Source: Populus alba (Eukaryota; Streptophyta; Magnoliopsida; Malpighiales; Salicaceae). Taken from it: a DNA stretch of 64,000 nucleotides. Location: positions 10,822,985 through 10,886,984 of the forward strand of contig NC_133292.1 in NCBI RefSeq assembly GCF_005239225.2, read 5' to 3'. Every line of letters starts with the position of its first letter. Position 1 is the stretch's first letter. The notes beneath the pieces are model-generated. The model had not been told where the DNA came from and searched no databases. It worked only from the letters and a program-made list of their open reading frames with translations. Positions 54,729-64,000 of this stretch are shown piece by piece. A program made the position numbers and the translations under genes.

Positions 54729-57219
54729 TATTACAACCTGATGAGTCGGTCTTTCAACATCCTGTCAAATCAGCAAGGTCAGGTTTTTTTTCTTTTTTAA
54801 AAAAAAAAACTTCCATTCATTCATTGCCATTACTTTCAAATCCCAGATACCTGTAAATGTCAGTTTTTCAGAAACATGAATTTGGGATCGGAAACATTCT
54901 GGTGCTTCATTGGGTTTAGGTCCTGGTGTTTCCTTTAGTGCTTCCCTTGGTCGTAAGATTATTTGATCAGGGAATACAACAGTGAGGGAATGTTTCTTTA
55001 ATCTTGGAAATTTTGCAGCTAACCTCTTCGACAATTTTCTTGTACTTTGGGATCCTGAAGACAGACAGGATTTTGGATTTACTGTTCAGTTTGCTCTTTT
55101 ATTGAAATGATGAATCATATATAATTGAAGAAAGAGCCCTCTCTCTCACACACACGTGTGTTAAGCGGACGTTGAATCGATCATGGAATGCCTCAAAATT
55201 GGCTTTAAATGGTCTTTAATTCAAGCTTTATTTGCACGTTGTTTCTATCCATTGTGATTGGCAAGGTAAAACCTTATAATTATCATCTGTAAAAAACTCA
55301 GGATTTTTTTTTTGTTTAAGGCGCTGCAGCCCTGCAACGAAGAAAACTAGATTGTACACATAGAAGGGGTAGCAACTCGATTTGCATCAAAGTGCAGCAA
55401 AGAAACTGAACCCATAACAGGGTCAGAAATAATAACTCAGGTCATGATTGAAGCCCCAAACCATAGCTTGGGTTTCAAGCGAATCCTACCTGTACAAGGG
55501 GCAAGCAATAACCTGAACCATTCCTGAAGACCGCCTGCGGCCATTGGATATTAGACATCATTATTTTAATATTAGGCCCTTTGTCTTTCATTTGCTTACA
55601 AGTGTCGATCGTTCACTTAATTTTATCCAATCTAAAACAAATGCTTGACAGTGCTAAAAGAGTAATTGTGAAAGCAAATTTGAAGGTCGAGGCTAGGAGA
55701 GAGCTTATAATAGCTGCTACTCTTTCGTCTAGGGTGCTGTGCATAGTGAGGCTGACACTAGAAATCTTTTCTTGAACTCGACCAAAACAAATTCGAACAA
55801 AATTTGTTTTGGACCGCCAAAAATGTTTACTAAGCTTCTCCCATTAATGCTATATTAGCTAGGTTTGGTATCTAGCCTTGCTAGCTTCTCCCAAAAAAAA
55901 AAATGCATGCATTGTTAGGATTTCACTATCTAAACAGTATATTGTGTATGTTGTCTATTGGTATACAAGGGAAAGATGAAAAAATCTCAACAGAATCGGT
56001 CTCCTCATAAACTTTGGCAAGCACTAATTGTTTTGGCATCAGTATTGCAGAAACTGCAAATTAATTTACACAAGGCAGAATTGATTTCAGCTAGTAAAAA
56101 TTAAGAGATGAGTGAATAAAATGTAATCAACTTTCTCATATTCCTCCATCAAAAACTTTCTCAAGGTCCCCCCATCTGCAAATTTACGTGCATTTATGCT
56201 CTTTATTTATTGAGACTTGAGTTTTCAGTCCAGGAAAATCAACAAGGCAATGCTACAATTGTCAAACTCTGAAAGTTGCGGAGTTGCCCCAAAACAAATC
56301 ACTACTTCCTGCTAGTTTCCACACTAAGATTGAACTGTACAGACCGCAGACCGCGTTAAGTGTGGAATCATCTAGTCTTCTTACTACTTGTCTGACAACT
56401 TAAAACAAATAGCTGAATAAATCAAAGATTAGGCAAGGAACAATAATCTGGCTCTGATTTGATTATTAACTCAATTTAATTGCACATAAGCAAACGAGAG
56501 AACAAAACAGATGAAAAACCAATACCATTCCGCAACATGGGTAAAAACAACTTATGAAAACAGTCTGGCTAAAAGGCATTTTAATGGAGAAAAACCAATG
56601 GCAAACAAATAAGAAAAATCCTGATATTGCACAAAGTTTAGACAGGGTGACTCGTCAATTCCTATCTACAAGATCACGGACATTCAAGCTGACATAAAAA
56701 AAGAAGAAAAAAAGAGGTAAAACTCTCGACTGGGTTTTGAAGTTCCAAGAAGTTTATGTAATAAGCACATTAGAGCATGAGATCGGTACAAATCAACGTG
56801 AACAAGAATGTGGAAAGGTATTAAGCAAGAAAACCAACAACAAGCTAGTCAGTTGCTCATGTCAATCTTTCATGCTTCTTGTTCTAGCAAGGATTTCCCT
56901 AGCAAGTGTTATTACAAACTGAACAAGATATATCCTGCAAAAAACAAGACTTGCCAAAATCGACATCAAGCTTAAACCAATTCCTCCCTGGCGTTTACAA
57001 ACAGGCAGAATCAACACAGTTTAACGGCAAGTTTATTATTTGTGGCAACTTTAAAAACACCACTATAAACCAATATCCACCAAAACCCACTTCAAATTTT
57101 ATCAACTTATCCCAAATTTCCTCTCCTTTTCTATACCGTTCAACATTAACCATTAGAAAACGTACTAAATAGAGAAGCAAAGACGTAAAAAAGCCCCTAA
57201 AAAAAATACAAATCAAGAA
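54729..57219. other. Intergenic stretch after UBC23-like gene
   Basis: The first few hundred bases are probably 3' untranslated sequence. No recognisable gene in the rest; several 60-90 codon frames show no conserved feature. Confidence 0.5.
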
Positions 57220-57681
57220 TCATACACCATTCTTGATAATCCCTCTCCTAGCCAAAAACCTTGCCAGAGGAGGAGTAACGGCAATAGTTATAGGTACCCG
57301 TATTGGAAACAAAGCCTTATTACACAGCACAGCCAGAGTCAGCGCCCCACCAGTTGACGCAACAAGCTCAGCCGTCCGATTCCTCTTCGTCTCCTTCTCT
57401 TCCCCAATCACCACCATTGATCTATCATTATAACCATCGTTCTCGAGAAACCCATCTTGGGATTTTAATTCTTGAAGATCTTTTTGGTTCGGTTCTTGTT
57501 TAGATAAACCAGGGAGATGCCACTTGTCGAAGAGAGATTCAACATCCACGTTATTCTTGATGGCAATGTAAAGACCAGTGATTGAAACTGCTGAGACAGA
57601 GAAGTGTACACCTAATGCTACTTTCCCATATTTCTTTAGGAGCTCTCTGAATCTTCCTCCTTTTGCCGCTGCTGCCGCCAT
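57220..57681 (-). CDS. DUF1279 (FAM210-like) membrane protein
   Basis: An intronless frame of 153 residues from the ATG at 57681, opening MAAAAAKGGRFRELLKKYGK. The frame is open further upstream but without an ATG. The DUF1279 core is visible: LKKYGKVALGVHFSVSAVSI with a hydrophobic helix around residues 20-38, and a C-terminal ALFPIRVPITIAVTPPLARF block. A polar, Lys/Glu/Asp-rich linker of about 60 residues separates the two. Animal FAM210 proteins sit in mitochondria; in plants the role is unknown. The Ala- and Lys-rich N-terminus could be an organelle-targeting sequence, though it is short. Confidence 0.88.
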   Translation of the reverse strand: MAAAAAKGGRFRELLKKYGKVALGVHFSVSAVSITGLYIAIKNNVDVESLFDKWHLPGLSKQEPNQKDLQELKSQDGFLENDGYNDRSMVVIGEEKETKRNRTAELVASTGGALTLAVLCNKALFPIRVPITIAVTPPLARFLARRGIIKNGV

Positions 57682-58779
57682 TGCTTGTTCTTTTTGCGGT
57701 GAGGGTTTTTTGCTTAGGGTTTTTGGACAGCCTATTTGCTCTGCTTGCACCTGCAGTGGATGAAAAGTAAGATCAATAGTTGAACCGACAGCGTTTTCAT
57801 AGTTTAAGTCATTTGGCTTGAAATGCTGCCACGTAATTTGAATTGAAATGCTGCCACGTGGTATTGGCTCCTAAACAGGGACCATAAAAAAAAGATTAAT
57901 TATCAAATTAATTTTATTTTGTTAATAAAATTAACGGGGACAATACCGTTTGAGAAGGCTAAGAAAATAATGGGGACAGTACCATCATTTTCAAGAGAAG
58001 GTTAGGATTAATGACTACTAATATAGTTATTAATCTAGCTTACTTGATGAGTTAATTAAGGAAAACTCATAATTTAAAATTTGATTTAAATTAAGTTTTA
58101 ATTTAAAATAAAAAAAAATATTCAAATTAGGTTGCTCTTGTTAAGATTGAAAAGAGATTTATCTGACTAGACTGCGATGGACCAAAATTTAACCAGCCTA
58201 ATAAATTCTTTAAAAAAATAAGCTCAAAAATCTTCAAAATGTAAAACATTATCGCCTGAATTAATTATATCATGCTTGTGCATTCAATTAATTTTTTCCC
58301 AGCACTCTCCTAATTAATTGGAAGTAATAGATAATCTTGTTGAGGTGTAATTTAATTATTTAAATTCTAGATTTGCTCTTTTAAAGATTATCAGTTTGAA
58401 TTTCACAAATTTTAAAACCATTAGAAGCTTACATAGTTGTTTATTTCAGAATCTATAAAATTAATCAAGATACATATAAATTAACCCAAATATTTATATT
58501 TATATAAAAAAAATAGAGATGTTGAGCACACCAACACCCACCCAATTGAGTGTTGGCTTGTGCTTTAAGCGTAGTATTTTCTAAGATATCCTCTTAATAT
58601 TTTATACTAATTTAATAATTATTACTTTAAATTAAATATAATTTAAAATATTATAAAGATAAAATTATATTTTAGTTTTTTTTTTTCATAAATAAACAAA
58701 ATTTATAAGCTATATATATCCTCCATGAAACCTTTAAACTTTAAATTTATAATTTTTTTATTTTTAATATTTTCAATAA

Positions 58780-59000
58780 TATGATATTTTAAGAGTTTAT
58801 CTTTTTAAAATATCTAAAAATTTCTAATTTTTAATTTTATATATTAAATTTCTAAAATATCTAAAAATAAAATTTTATATATTAATTTTATATATTAAAA
58901 TTTTATATATTAATTTTATATATTAAAATTTTTAATTTTAATTTTTCTAATTTAGTTTAAATATCTAAAAATTTCTAATTTTATATAAAAAAAAAAACCC
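58780..59000. repeat. AT minisatellite
   Basis: Tandem copies of 'ttttatatattaa' and a longer unit 'aaatatctaaaaatttctaa' that recurs at about 58817 and 58960. Simple, variable, non-coding. Confidence 0.8.
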
Positions 59001-59046
59001 TTTAACATGTATTAGTTATTGACCATCTTAATTGACTTGATACCAA

Positions 59047-59152
59047 CAGCTGTGTCAATTTACCCGTCATCTTAACAAAATTAAATAAATTAAATACCTA
59101 AAACCAACAGCTGCGTCAACCCGTCATCTTAGCAAAATTAAATAAATTAAAT
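59047..59152. repeat. 60 bp tandem duplication
   Basis: 'ccaacagctgtgtcaa' with 'cccgtcatctta' and 'caaaattaaataaattaaat' at 59044 recurs at 59103 with few changes (for example 'gctgcgtcaa'). Confidence 0.85.
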
Positions 59153-59258
59153 TATTTAAAATAAAAAATTAACTGATTATTATCTAATATACCATTCTAA
59201 TTATTACAAAGTGTTTTGGATCTTGGAATTCGTCGGGATTGTGCTATGATATTGGAAG

Positions 59259-59450
59259 CGTTTGTCTCTGCGTTGCCAACTGTGTTTTAATAAATTTTAA
59301 AAAAAAAAATTTATTAAAATTAAGTGACGGTTGTACTTTTTAGATTATTTTGATGTACTGATGTTAAAAATAATTTTTAAAAAATAAAAAAACATCATTT
59401 GCATGTATTTCGACATGAAAAACTATTTAAAGTAACCGTGTCAAACACGC
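59259..59450. repeat. Dispersed AT-rich element, near full length
   Basis: About 190 bp bounded by GCGTTTG on the left and CAAACACGC on the right, near-inverted ends. Between them lie 'attttgatgtactgatgtt' and 'catttgcatgtatttcgac', the hallmark phrases of the family seen in fragments across the window. Non-coding and MITE-like; no clear target-site duplication. Confidence 0.6.
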
Positions 59451-60528
59451 TCATCGTCGGATGGTACCTTGGACTTGAGGCCGACCCTGTCAAAAGTCCA
59501 CAATGTAAAATCTCAACGCAGGCAATAGAAAGTGGGTGTGCATAATTAATTATCTTTACTTTCGTACGTTACAAGGCTTATATATGTGTGTGTGTATCAC
59601 AAGATATATCTCTTTTGATCCAAGCTTCGTTCACATCAATTTCTTGGACATTAACATTTATTAAATCCATCAACAACCAGAAGCAAGTGGCATGCCTCCT
59701 TGTCCACGAAAGGAAACTGCACCTCTCCGTGGCCAATTATCACACCGATCGTATCTCACCATGGACAGACAGGCACGCAGGCAGACGGACGTACCCGGCA
59801 AAAAAAAAAAATTATTTTAAGAGATCTAGGTACATAGTAATGATCAAGCCTAAATAGACCCAATCAATAAAATATACTATAGACATAGACGAATCATGAG
59901 TATATTAATTAATAATATTCAACTACATGTTACTAGAAGGATAGCTATTAAATTAACCAGATTTGACGAAATATTTAGGTTAGGGGTTAGGCAGTTTATC
60001 AAGACCAATAATTATTTTTAATAAATAGTCAAAACAATTATATTTTAAAAAAACAAAACCATGTTTTGATGAAGTCAATTAAACTTCATATTGATTTTTT
60101 TTAATCACCATGTTTAAACTAAAAAAAAAATAGGTAAAATTTTAAATCAAATCTAGACTGGATGATATTTAGAATATATTTGTTTTAGTGGTGTGGTGGT
60201 ATTTTTTTAAGGTTTAAGTTCTTTTAAGTACAAACTATGTACATCTTATCTTTAAAAATTTTAAAAGAAAAACTTGTTTTTTACTCAAAAAAAAATCACA
60301 AACTACCTCCTATCCAAACACATACTTAATAAATATAATTTTTTAAAGCCAGAGCTACCTTTTCTTTCAGGTGTTAAATTAGCTTCTTCTTCTTCTTTTT
60401 AGAATTATAGTATTGAACATGAGGAAGCGTGCAACCAACGAAAAGGGTATCCAATTGGAATTAAGTTTTCTTTATTTCTAAATAAGAGGCCATGATTAAT
60501 TTTATAGGTCCACCTTGCAAATGGTCCT

Positions 60529-60553
60529 CTCTTTATATATATATATATAAACG
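60529..60553 (+). promoter_or_regulatory. TA-rich core promoter of the uclacyanin gene
   Basis: A TA run that ends TATATAAAC lies about 175 bases upstream of the start codon, in a place suited to a TATA box. Confidence 0.45.
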
Positions 60554-60728
60554 GAAGAATATAAATAAAAGCAATTAGCTGTCCTGTACTGCTGTAACTG
60601 GAAGAAAAAACCGAAGAAGGGTTCCAGCTGCTAGAAAGTCATGATACAAAGGTTACAAGACACAGTCAACCAGATCAATATCTTGATTGGGTTTTTTGTC
60701 CTCCATTATTCTTCTCAACCTTGCAAGC

Positions 60729-61431
60729 ATGGGAGAGGCCAAGATCTTCTTAATGATCTTAATCATGGTGCTCTTGAAAGGTGCTGTATCTGAAGTTCAT
60801 ACAGTTGGCGATGAGTTAGAATGGAATACGGGGGCAAACTTTGGTTCTTGGTCACAGAAATATAATTTTAGCGTCGGCGATACTCTCGGTATGTAGTCCT
60901 CGTTCTCGTTCTAAATTTCCTTGCTTTCTATAGTTAACTCGAGAGCCTTTAATTCACCGGCCATGAAAACTTCCAATGGAGCCGGCCGGTGATTAAGTGG
61001 TCCGGCCATTTCCAAGACTGCTTCAAATTAAGTTTTAATTTTATATATATTCCCTTGTGAAATGCTTTGGTGTAGTTTTTAAGTATGTGAAGGGACAGCA
61101 CAACGTGTATGAAGTGATTGAGGCTACATATCGATCATGCAATGCAAGCACTGGAGTTTCAGCGACATATGAGAGTGGAAATGATCAAATTGAACTCAAA
61201 AAAGCAAAGAAATATTGGTTCATATGCAATATTGCTGGGCATTGCCTTGGAGGCATGAGGTTTTTCATCGATGTTAAAGAAGCTAATTCCACAAATACTA
61301 GGCCAACCACACCACAAAGTGAACCAATTCCACCACCACCACCAGCCAACTCCTGTGCTGCCATTTACGTCTTTGATGGATGGAGTTTTTGGGTTTCTCT
61401 TGTTGCTTTTGGAGTTTTACTCCAATTGTAA
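60729..61431 (+). CDS. Uclacyanin-like phytocyanin (blue-copper protein)
   Basis: Two exons, 60729-60888 and 61076-61431, with the single intron in the position usual for phytocyanins, code 171 residues. An N-terminal hydrophobic signal (about residues 5-18) leads to a plastocyanin-like domain. The copper ligands are His62, Cys104, His109 and an axial Met114 (in GHCLGGM), so the type 1 copper site looks intact, as in uclacyanins rather than early-nodulin-like proteins. Cys75 and Cys110 can form the structural disulfide. A Pro-rich linker (PIPPPPPANS) and a hydrophobic C-terminus suggest a GPI anchor on the outer plasma membrane. A role in cell-wall redox or reproductive development is inferred. 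It lies between UBC23 and AMS; the two are adjacent in Arabidopsis from memory. Confidence 0.92.
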
Positions 61432-61776
61432 GACTAGTGGAAATTGTAATGCATAATTTTTTTTTATGATAAATTAAATGATTTTTTTTTATGGTAAACG
61501 AATTAAATTAAAGATCCATCCCTTCTCCTTTGTTTTGATTTTCTCCAATATTTGAGCAGGAAACCAAGCCCCTTCTTAATTAGTTGAGTGCTTAATTAGA
61601 TGAGGAAAACACAAACAATTGATAGAAGCCAAGCAGCCATACGTATTATATTGTCTTAGAAAAAGATTCTTACAGATCACCTAATTATTCCATATGTTCG
61701 CAAGAAAAATACGAGGAAACGGCGTTAGAGTCTATATATGTGTAACATTTCTCATTTGAAACTGATCAGATTATGG

Positions 61777-64000
61777 TCAAAGGTGGTGGAGGTGATGGTG
61801 GTTGTAATTCACGTGGCCATTCTGCAGGTGGTGCTGGTGGTGATCATGGTGAGGATAGTCCATCCCACTACAGCAAATCTCTGATGCTTTAGGCATTTCA
61901 GGCCACGCTCTTGGTGGGTCTCTTGTTAACTCCAGCAAAGAGTCCCTTACATAGTCTGCTTGAACCATTTCACTGTCCTTCTGCTAATCAAAATACGACA
62001 AAGGAAATAGACACTGAATTTTCGTATTCTCAGTTTATACTTCAGAATGAAAAGAGAGAAAGGATTCGTAAATGGTCTTTATTTACCTCTACTTTTAAGA
62101 CATTAGAAACCAGGCCTCTATTGCTGGTCACATTAGCATTTGTAACTTCTAAGCCAAGAGAATCCAAAGCCTCCATTAATCTCACAAACCCTCCAGGCTT
62201 GTGCTCACAGAAGACCTTAACAAAGAACTCATTCCCATCTATTTGAGCGACTTCCACTTGCGCCTATAATCGTCATATCAGGAAAACAAAAATGACTTGA
62301 GAGTTAGTGATACCATAAATTCAAAAGAAGGGAGCAGAAGAGTAAGATATACCTCCATTTGATGTCCCTTATCGTGAGAATTTTCCGAGTCTTGATTTTG
62401 TTTCGAAACAGTACTAATGCCTGATGCTTCCACATGAAATCCATTCACAGCATAATCAGGCCTGTATGCACCAAGATTAACTCCATTTTGGTTCAGAATT
62501 TCCGGTGGCATGCTGTTGTTGTTCCCATTTTTAGCACCCTCGTCATCTGAATTCTCTTCAAGCTCATCCTGGAGTTCTTTCGCTTCCTTTTGAAGCTCTT
62601 TCACAAATTCGATCGCATCTCCAAGTATGGAAGCCCTATCCAGCTAAGAATCAAAAGCACACGATACATCAATAATGTAGCACTAGTGGTAGAAATTCAC
62701 CAATTCAGGTTAGGTCGAATTCTTCTCACACGTACAGGATACCATTTTTCGGCTACCGAATTCAAAAGGCTGATGCCCAGCCAAGAGCGCTGGGGAGCTG
62801 ATAAGGAAATCAGCTCAATAGTGGAATGGTACAACGTGCAAGTTATTCTGGGGACCTTTGCATATACCTAGGCATGGTTTCATGCTCTCATTGCGTGGTT
62901 ATGTATCTTAAATTCATCGACTCGTCACAAGGGATTGACAGATAAAAATGATTAGAAATATTGATCCTAAATGCATGCTATGTTGACATGGTCTGGAGAG
63001 GAGAGGGATTACTTCATAGAATTCATGAGTAGTTCCACCCATAAATTGAGAGATTTAGACTGATGCGTGCCATAAAATGAAGATTGAATAGAGAGTGACT
63101 ACCTTTGAAATGTTGGGAACCAAGGACCGGAGAGCATAGAGCCTATCATTAAGCTTCTTCCTCCTTTTCCTCTCAGCAACAAGGTTTTTTGATTGAGGTC
63201 CTTTCCCAGTCCTCCTCCGATACTTTGCATCATCCTCATCATCGTTGCAATCCGAGTGTGAATATTCTGCTGGTGGCCCATTCTCTAGTTTTATTGATTC
63301 TTTGTCATTTCCATGTTGATCCTTGGTTGTTAAACCTGACTCCATATATTGCATCTGCGTGCTTTCTGCATTAGCCATCATGGACTTCTGCAAATCATCC
63401 ATATCTTGTAGCCCACTCTCTACTCCTTGAAAGCCATCACCTTTTGTTTTGGTTTCGTCGGTGCTGTAATTGAACTGGTGCATGAAGTTGTTCATTGGAG
63501 AACTAGACATGTGGAGTCTATCAAGGGAGGTATCATACGGAATATTCAAATTGTGATGATCCTCTTGTAATGGCTTTGATTGGTTTTCACTCATAAGATT
63601 CACATCAATTGATAAACTTGAATCCATGTTGGTTGAGTTGATCATGGCTTCCTGTTCCATCAGGAAGTTGCATTGAGATGTTACAACATCTATGACATGT
63701 TGATCTTCAGGTACCTGCGCATGCAGCATAAGATATAAAGATAAACACTTTCACCATTGATTAGCAGTGACATTTCCATTAATTCTCAAGTATAAATAAC
63801 CAACAAAACAAAAAGAAACCATACTTGTTTAGCAATGAACAGTTCCATCAGTCCTCCTGGCACTGGAATCAGGGCCCTAGTTCCAACTGTTTCCTGTTCA
63901 GGTCAGCACAGAACTTATTGGTCCCATAAATGACTGCTACTAATTCTTGGTTTCCTTTTCATCTATGCAAAGAATAGAAATTACTCACCTCAAGAACATT
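61777..64000 (-). CDS. AMS: bHLH transcription factor, ABORTED MICROSPORES type (3' part)
   Basis: Partial gene on the minus strand, continuing past the right edge. Exons seen: 64000-63989 (end of one), 63893-63825, 63714-63103, 62643-62353, 62263-62087 and 61980-61777. The N-terminal side ends with the MYC-type [19 protein letters not shown] then [15 protein letters not shown]. The bHLH region is split by an intron between VPNISK and [11 protein letters not shown]. The basic part is [21 protein letters not shown] with Glu and Arg contacts kept and Asn at the usual His position. An ACT-like domain follows ([20 protein letters not shown]), then a His-rich tail. AMS controls tapetum and pollen-wall genes in anthers. 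The gene name rests on family resemblance and on its place near UBC23. Confidence 0.9.

Larger units (their letters stand above)
57780..60520. other. AT-rich intergenic region
   Basis: Very AT-rich DNA between divergent genes with simple repeats (58780-59000), a short tandem duplication (59047-59152) and one well-delimited dispersed element (59259-59450). No gene is seen; a frame at 59588-59857 has no recognisable feature. Confidence 0.55.

Overview
The window looks like nuclear DNA of a dicot plant, most likely a poplar or willow (Salicaceae). It is AT-rich and holds spliced genes for plant-specific families, separated by long low-complexity spacers. It also carries many copies of a short AT-rich element with GTGTTTG/CAAACAC-like ends, of a kind I associate with poplar. 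The family assignment is from memory of gene content and repeat style, not from a search. No bacterial, viral, CRISPR, tRNA or rRNA feature was found.

Layout. 1-3.1 kb: no recognised gene. 3.2-3.8 kb: an intronless gene for an unrecognised multi-pass membrane protein (minus). 4.4-7.8 kb: an MSI2/MSI3-type WD40 histone-binding protein, six exons (minus). 8.7-10.3 kb and 15.1-16.6 kb: two heavy-metal-associated isoprenylated plant protein (HIPP) genes (minus). They lie in a tandem segmental duplication (about 7.43-10.72 kb and 14.45-17.04 kb), whose second copy also carries a broken piece of MSI exon 1. 17-24.4 kb: gene-poor, perhaps with a decayed retroelement. 24.7-25.6 kb: a BOI-related RING ubiquitin ligase (plus). 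28.6-31.2 kb: phosphatidylinositol synthase, ten coding exons, two of whose introns appear to be GC-AG (plus). 32.5-36.3 kb: a plastid-targeted NicO-type metal transporter with a repeat-filled 2.6 kb intron (minus). 39.2-40.5 kb: SKP1 (plus). 41.5-43.9 kb: an unrecognised membrane protein with a satellite-encoded Asp/Glu tract and a coiled coil (minus). 44.1-46.4 kb: a 1.1 kb sequence in two tandem copies. 49.3-54.7 kb: a large UBC23-type E2 enzyme (plus). 57.2-57.7 kb: a DUF1279/FAM210-like protein (minus). 60.7-61.4 kb: a uclacyanin-like blue-copper protein (plus). 61.8 kb to the window end: the 3' part of an ABORTED MICROSPORES-type bHLH gene (minus).

These genes do not form one pathway. 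They are a conserved block. From memory, Arabidopsis has MSI3, HIPP25, an SBP-type RING gene and a NicO gene in a row on chromosome 4, and MSI2, a NicO gene, AMS and UBC23 close together on chromosome 2. The window appears to hold both sets in one order, as expected if it is closer to the ancestral arrangement.

I found no convincing new biological system. The items most worth following are the duplication with its truncated MSI fragment and diverged HIPP promoters, the paired GC-AG introns, the repeat-encoded acidic protein, and the tandem-repeat introns.
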